Below, in pieces: positions 7,242-7,938 of a stretch of 7,938 nt of DNA. Below the pieces are notes generated by a model. It was not told where the DNA came from. It saw only the letters and a program-made list of their open reading frames with translations, and ran no database searches. How positions within the stretch are numbered: position 1 is the stretch's first letter; every line of letters starts with the position of its first letter. This DNA comes from Bacillota bacterium (GTDB lineage Bacteria; Bacillota; Clostridia; Lachnospirales; Cellulosilyticaceae): NCBI GenBank assembly GCA_023457875.1, contig JAEXBC010000348.1, positions 1 to 7,938 of the forward strand. The letters run 5' to 3'. The translations under genes and the position numbers were made by a program.

Positions 7242-7267
7242 CCAAATAGGAAAATATACGCATACTA
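7218..7267. repeat. Outer inverted repeat of the hcp leader
   Basis: TAGTATGC (7218-7225) and GCATACTA (7260-7267) are perfect 8-bp reverse complements whose starts lie 42 bp apart, about four helical turns. The right arm ends three bases before the hcp ribosome binding site. It could be paired operator half-sites, or the base of a leader stem-loop enclosing the inner repeat. Confidence 0.5.
7235..7257. promoter_or_regulatory. Inner dyad upstream of hcp, candidate operator
   Basis: ATATTGTCC (7235-7243) and GGAAAATAT (7249-7257) match at 8 of 9 positions around the 5-base centre AAATA. The 23-bp size suits a dimeric helix-turn-helix regulator. In many bacteria hcp is controlled by FNR/CRP-family or NO-responsive regulators, but this site was not matched to a known consensus. 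Confidence 0.4.
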
Positions 7268-7270
7268 GCA

Positions 7271-7277
7271 AAAGGAG
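7271..7277 (+). promoter_or_regulatory. Ribosome binding site of hcp
   Basis: AAAGGAG lies seven bases before ATG at 7285. This favours that start over the in-frame ATG at 7297 (Met5), which immediately precedes the FeS-cluster cysteines. Confidence 0.75.
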
Positions 7278-7284
7278 TGGCCAA

Positions 7285-7938
7285 ATGGAAAATGCTATGT
7301 TTTGCTATCAGTGTGAGCAAACAGCTGGTGGCAAAGGATGTACGAAGATGGGTGTTTGCGGAAAAACACCCGAGATTGCAGGACTTCAAGATTTAATGAT
7401 TTATCAGTTAAAGGGTATCAGTTACTATGCTAACAAACTGATGGAAAAGGGTGAAACCATCGACAAACAAATCGTGAAATTTGTTGAGGATGTACTTTTC
7501 ACCACCCTCACGAATGTCAATTTTGATCCGGATTTTCATGTGAAGTTCTTAAAAGATTCAAAGAAAATCAAAGAGGACTTAAAGGCAAGAGCAGGATGTG
7601 ATGAAAACTGCCCACCACAAGCAAGTTATCAGCTAAGTGATACCATGGCACAAATGTTAAAGGATGCAGAGAAAGCAGGAATTATGTACGATGATACCAT
7701 CGATCCAGATATCCGTTCTCTTCGATCTACAGTTTTATATGGCTTAAAGGGAATTAGTGCCTATGGTCATCAAGCTAGAATTTTAGGCTACTGTAGTGAT
7801 CAAGTAGATGCGTTCTATTTTAAAGGATTAGCAGCTACCATAGATGATAATCTTTCTGTCCCTGAAATGATTAGGATGGCAATGCGAACGGGTGAAATGG
7901 CAGTAGAGGTTACCAAGGAGCTAGATGAGGCGAACACA
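7285..7938 (+). CDS. hcp: Hybrid cluster protein, class I (partial, 3' end beyond the window)
   Basis: The first 218 codons of an open frame run off the window end; class I Hcp proteins are about 540-550 residues. Cys7, Cys10, Cys19 and Cys25 form Cx2Cx8Cx5C, the class I N-terminal signature that holds a [4Fe-4S] cluster. Class II (E. coli-type) has Cx2Cx11Cx6C. Downstream, ARAGCDENCPP (101-111) and YGLKGISAYGHQARILGY (152-169) fit the alpha-helical N-terminal domain. The residues binding the hybrid Fe-S-O cluster are C-terminal and not visible. Hcp is a cytoplasmic redox enzyme described as a hydroxylamine reductase, NO reductase and mediator of protein S-nitrosylation in anaerobic nitrosative stress. 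The symmetrical leader upstream suggests regulated expression. It appears independent of recD2. A partner reductase (hcr) or other neighbour cannot be assessed here. Confidence 0.93.
   Translation, partial: MENAMFCYQCEQTAGGKGCTKMGVCGKTPEIAGLQDLMIYQLKGISYYANKLMEKGETIDKQIVKFVEDVLFTTLTNVNFDPDFHVKFLKDSKKIKEDLKARAGCDENCPPQASYQLSDTMAQMLKDAEKAGIMYDDTIDPDIRSLRSTVLYGLKGISAYGHQARILGYCSDQVDAFYFKGLAATIDDNLSVPEMIRMAMRTGEMAVEVTKELDEANT

Larger units (their letters stand above)
7191..7284. other. Leader region between recD2 and hcp
   Basis: The 94-base gap contains an 8-T run (7208-7215) with no stable hairpin directly before it, so termination of recD2 here is uncertain. The rest is dominated by nested inverted repeats and a possible promoter. 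No coding potential was recognised. Confidence 0.6.

Noticed and set aside
7192..7389. Reverse-strand 65-codon open frame across the hcp start
   Set aside because: It overlaps the hcp promoter, ribosome binding site and FeS-binding cysteine codons and has no supporting features of its own.
1..7938. A single undescribed multi-gene system linking all five genes
   Set aside because: Terminators and separate promoters divide the window into independent units, and RecD2, the chemoreceptor and Hcp have no evident shared function.

Overview
The window is AT-rich with strong AAGGAGG-type ribosome binding sites, a TTG start, tightly packed genes and anaerobe-type genes (a class I hybrid cluster protein). 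This points to an anaerobic low-GC Firmicute, most likely a clostridium or Lachnospirales-like organism. That placement is inferred from gene content and composition, not from a marker gene. All recognisable genes lie on the + strand.

Region 1 (1-2507) is a carbohydrate module. A few codons that may end an upstream gene are followed by a transaldolase-family enzyme (89-1153). Thirteen bases later comes a short L-fucose/L-arabinose-type ketol isomerase (1167-2507). The natural reading is that the isomerase turns an aldose into a ketose and the transaldolase then cleaves it or transfers its three-carbon unit. The transaldolase keeps the Schiff-base lysine and both phosphate-binding arginines of E. 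coli TalB. It has Gln where TalB has the catalytic Glu96, as fructose-6-phosphate aldolase does. The true substrate is unknown; sulfoquinovose catabolism by the sulfo-transaldolase route is one testable possibility.

Region 2 (2508-2844) is a 337-base non-coding gap. It holds two hairpin-plus-T-run terminators in tandem, then an AT-rich upstream region with a possible promoter, a TTGCA dyad and a perfect 12-bp inverted repeat just before the next ribosome binding site.

Region 3 (2845-5001) encodes a methyl-accepting chemotaxis protein of unusual layout. About 316 residues of soluble sensor with no N-terminal membrane anchor come first, then a two-helix membrane hairpin, HAMP and signalling domains. 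The sensor should therefore face the cytoplasm.

Region 4 (5058-7190) encodes the RecD2 DNA helicase, probably from its own extended -10 promoter in the 56-base gap. Region 5 (7285-7938, cut by the window end) is the N-terminal 40% or so of a class I hybrid cluster protein (Hcp). Its 94-base leader holds two nested inverted repeats.

No tRNA, rRNA, CRISPR array, insertion sequence or phage gene was seen. Most of the window is ordinary chromosome. The points worth following are the transaldolase/isomerase pair, the inward-facing chemoreceptor and the symmetrical leaders of the chemoreceptor and hcp genes.
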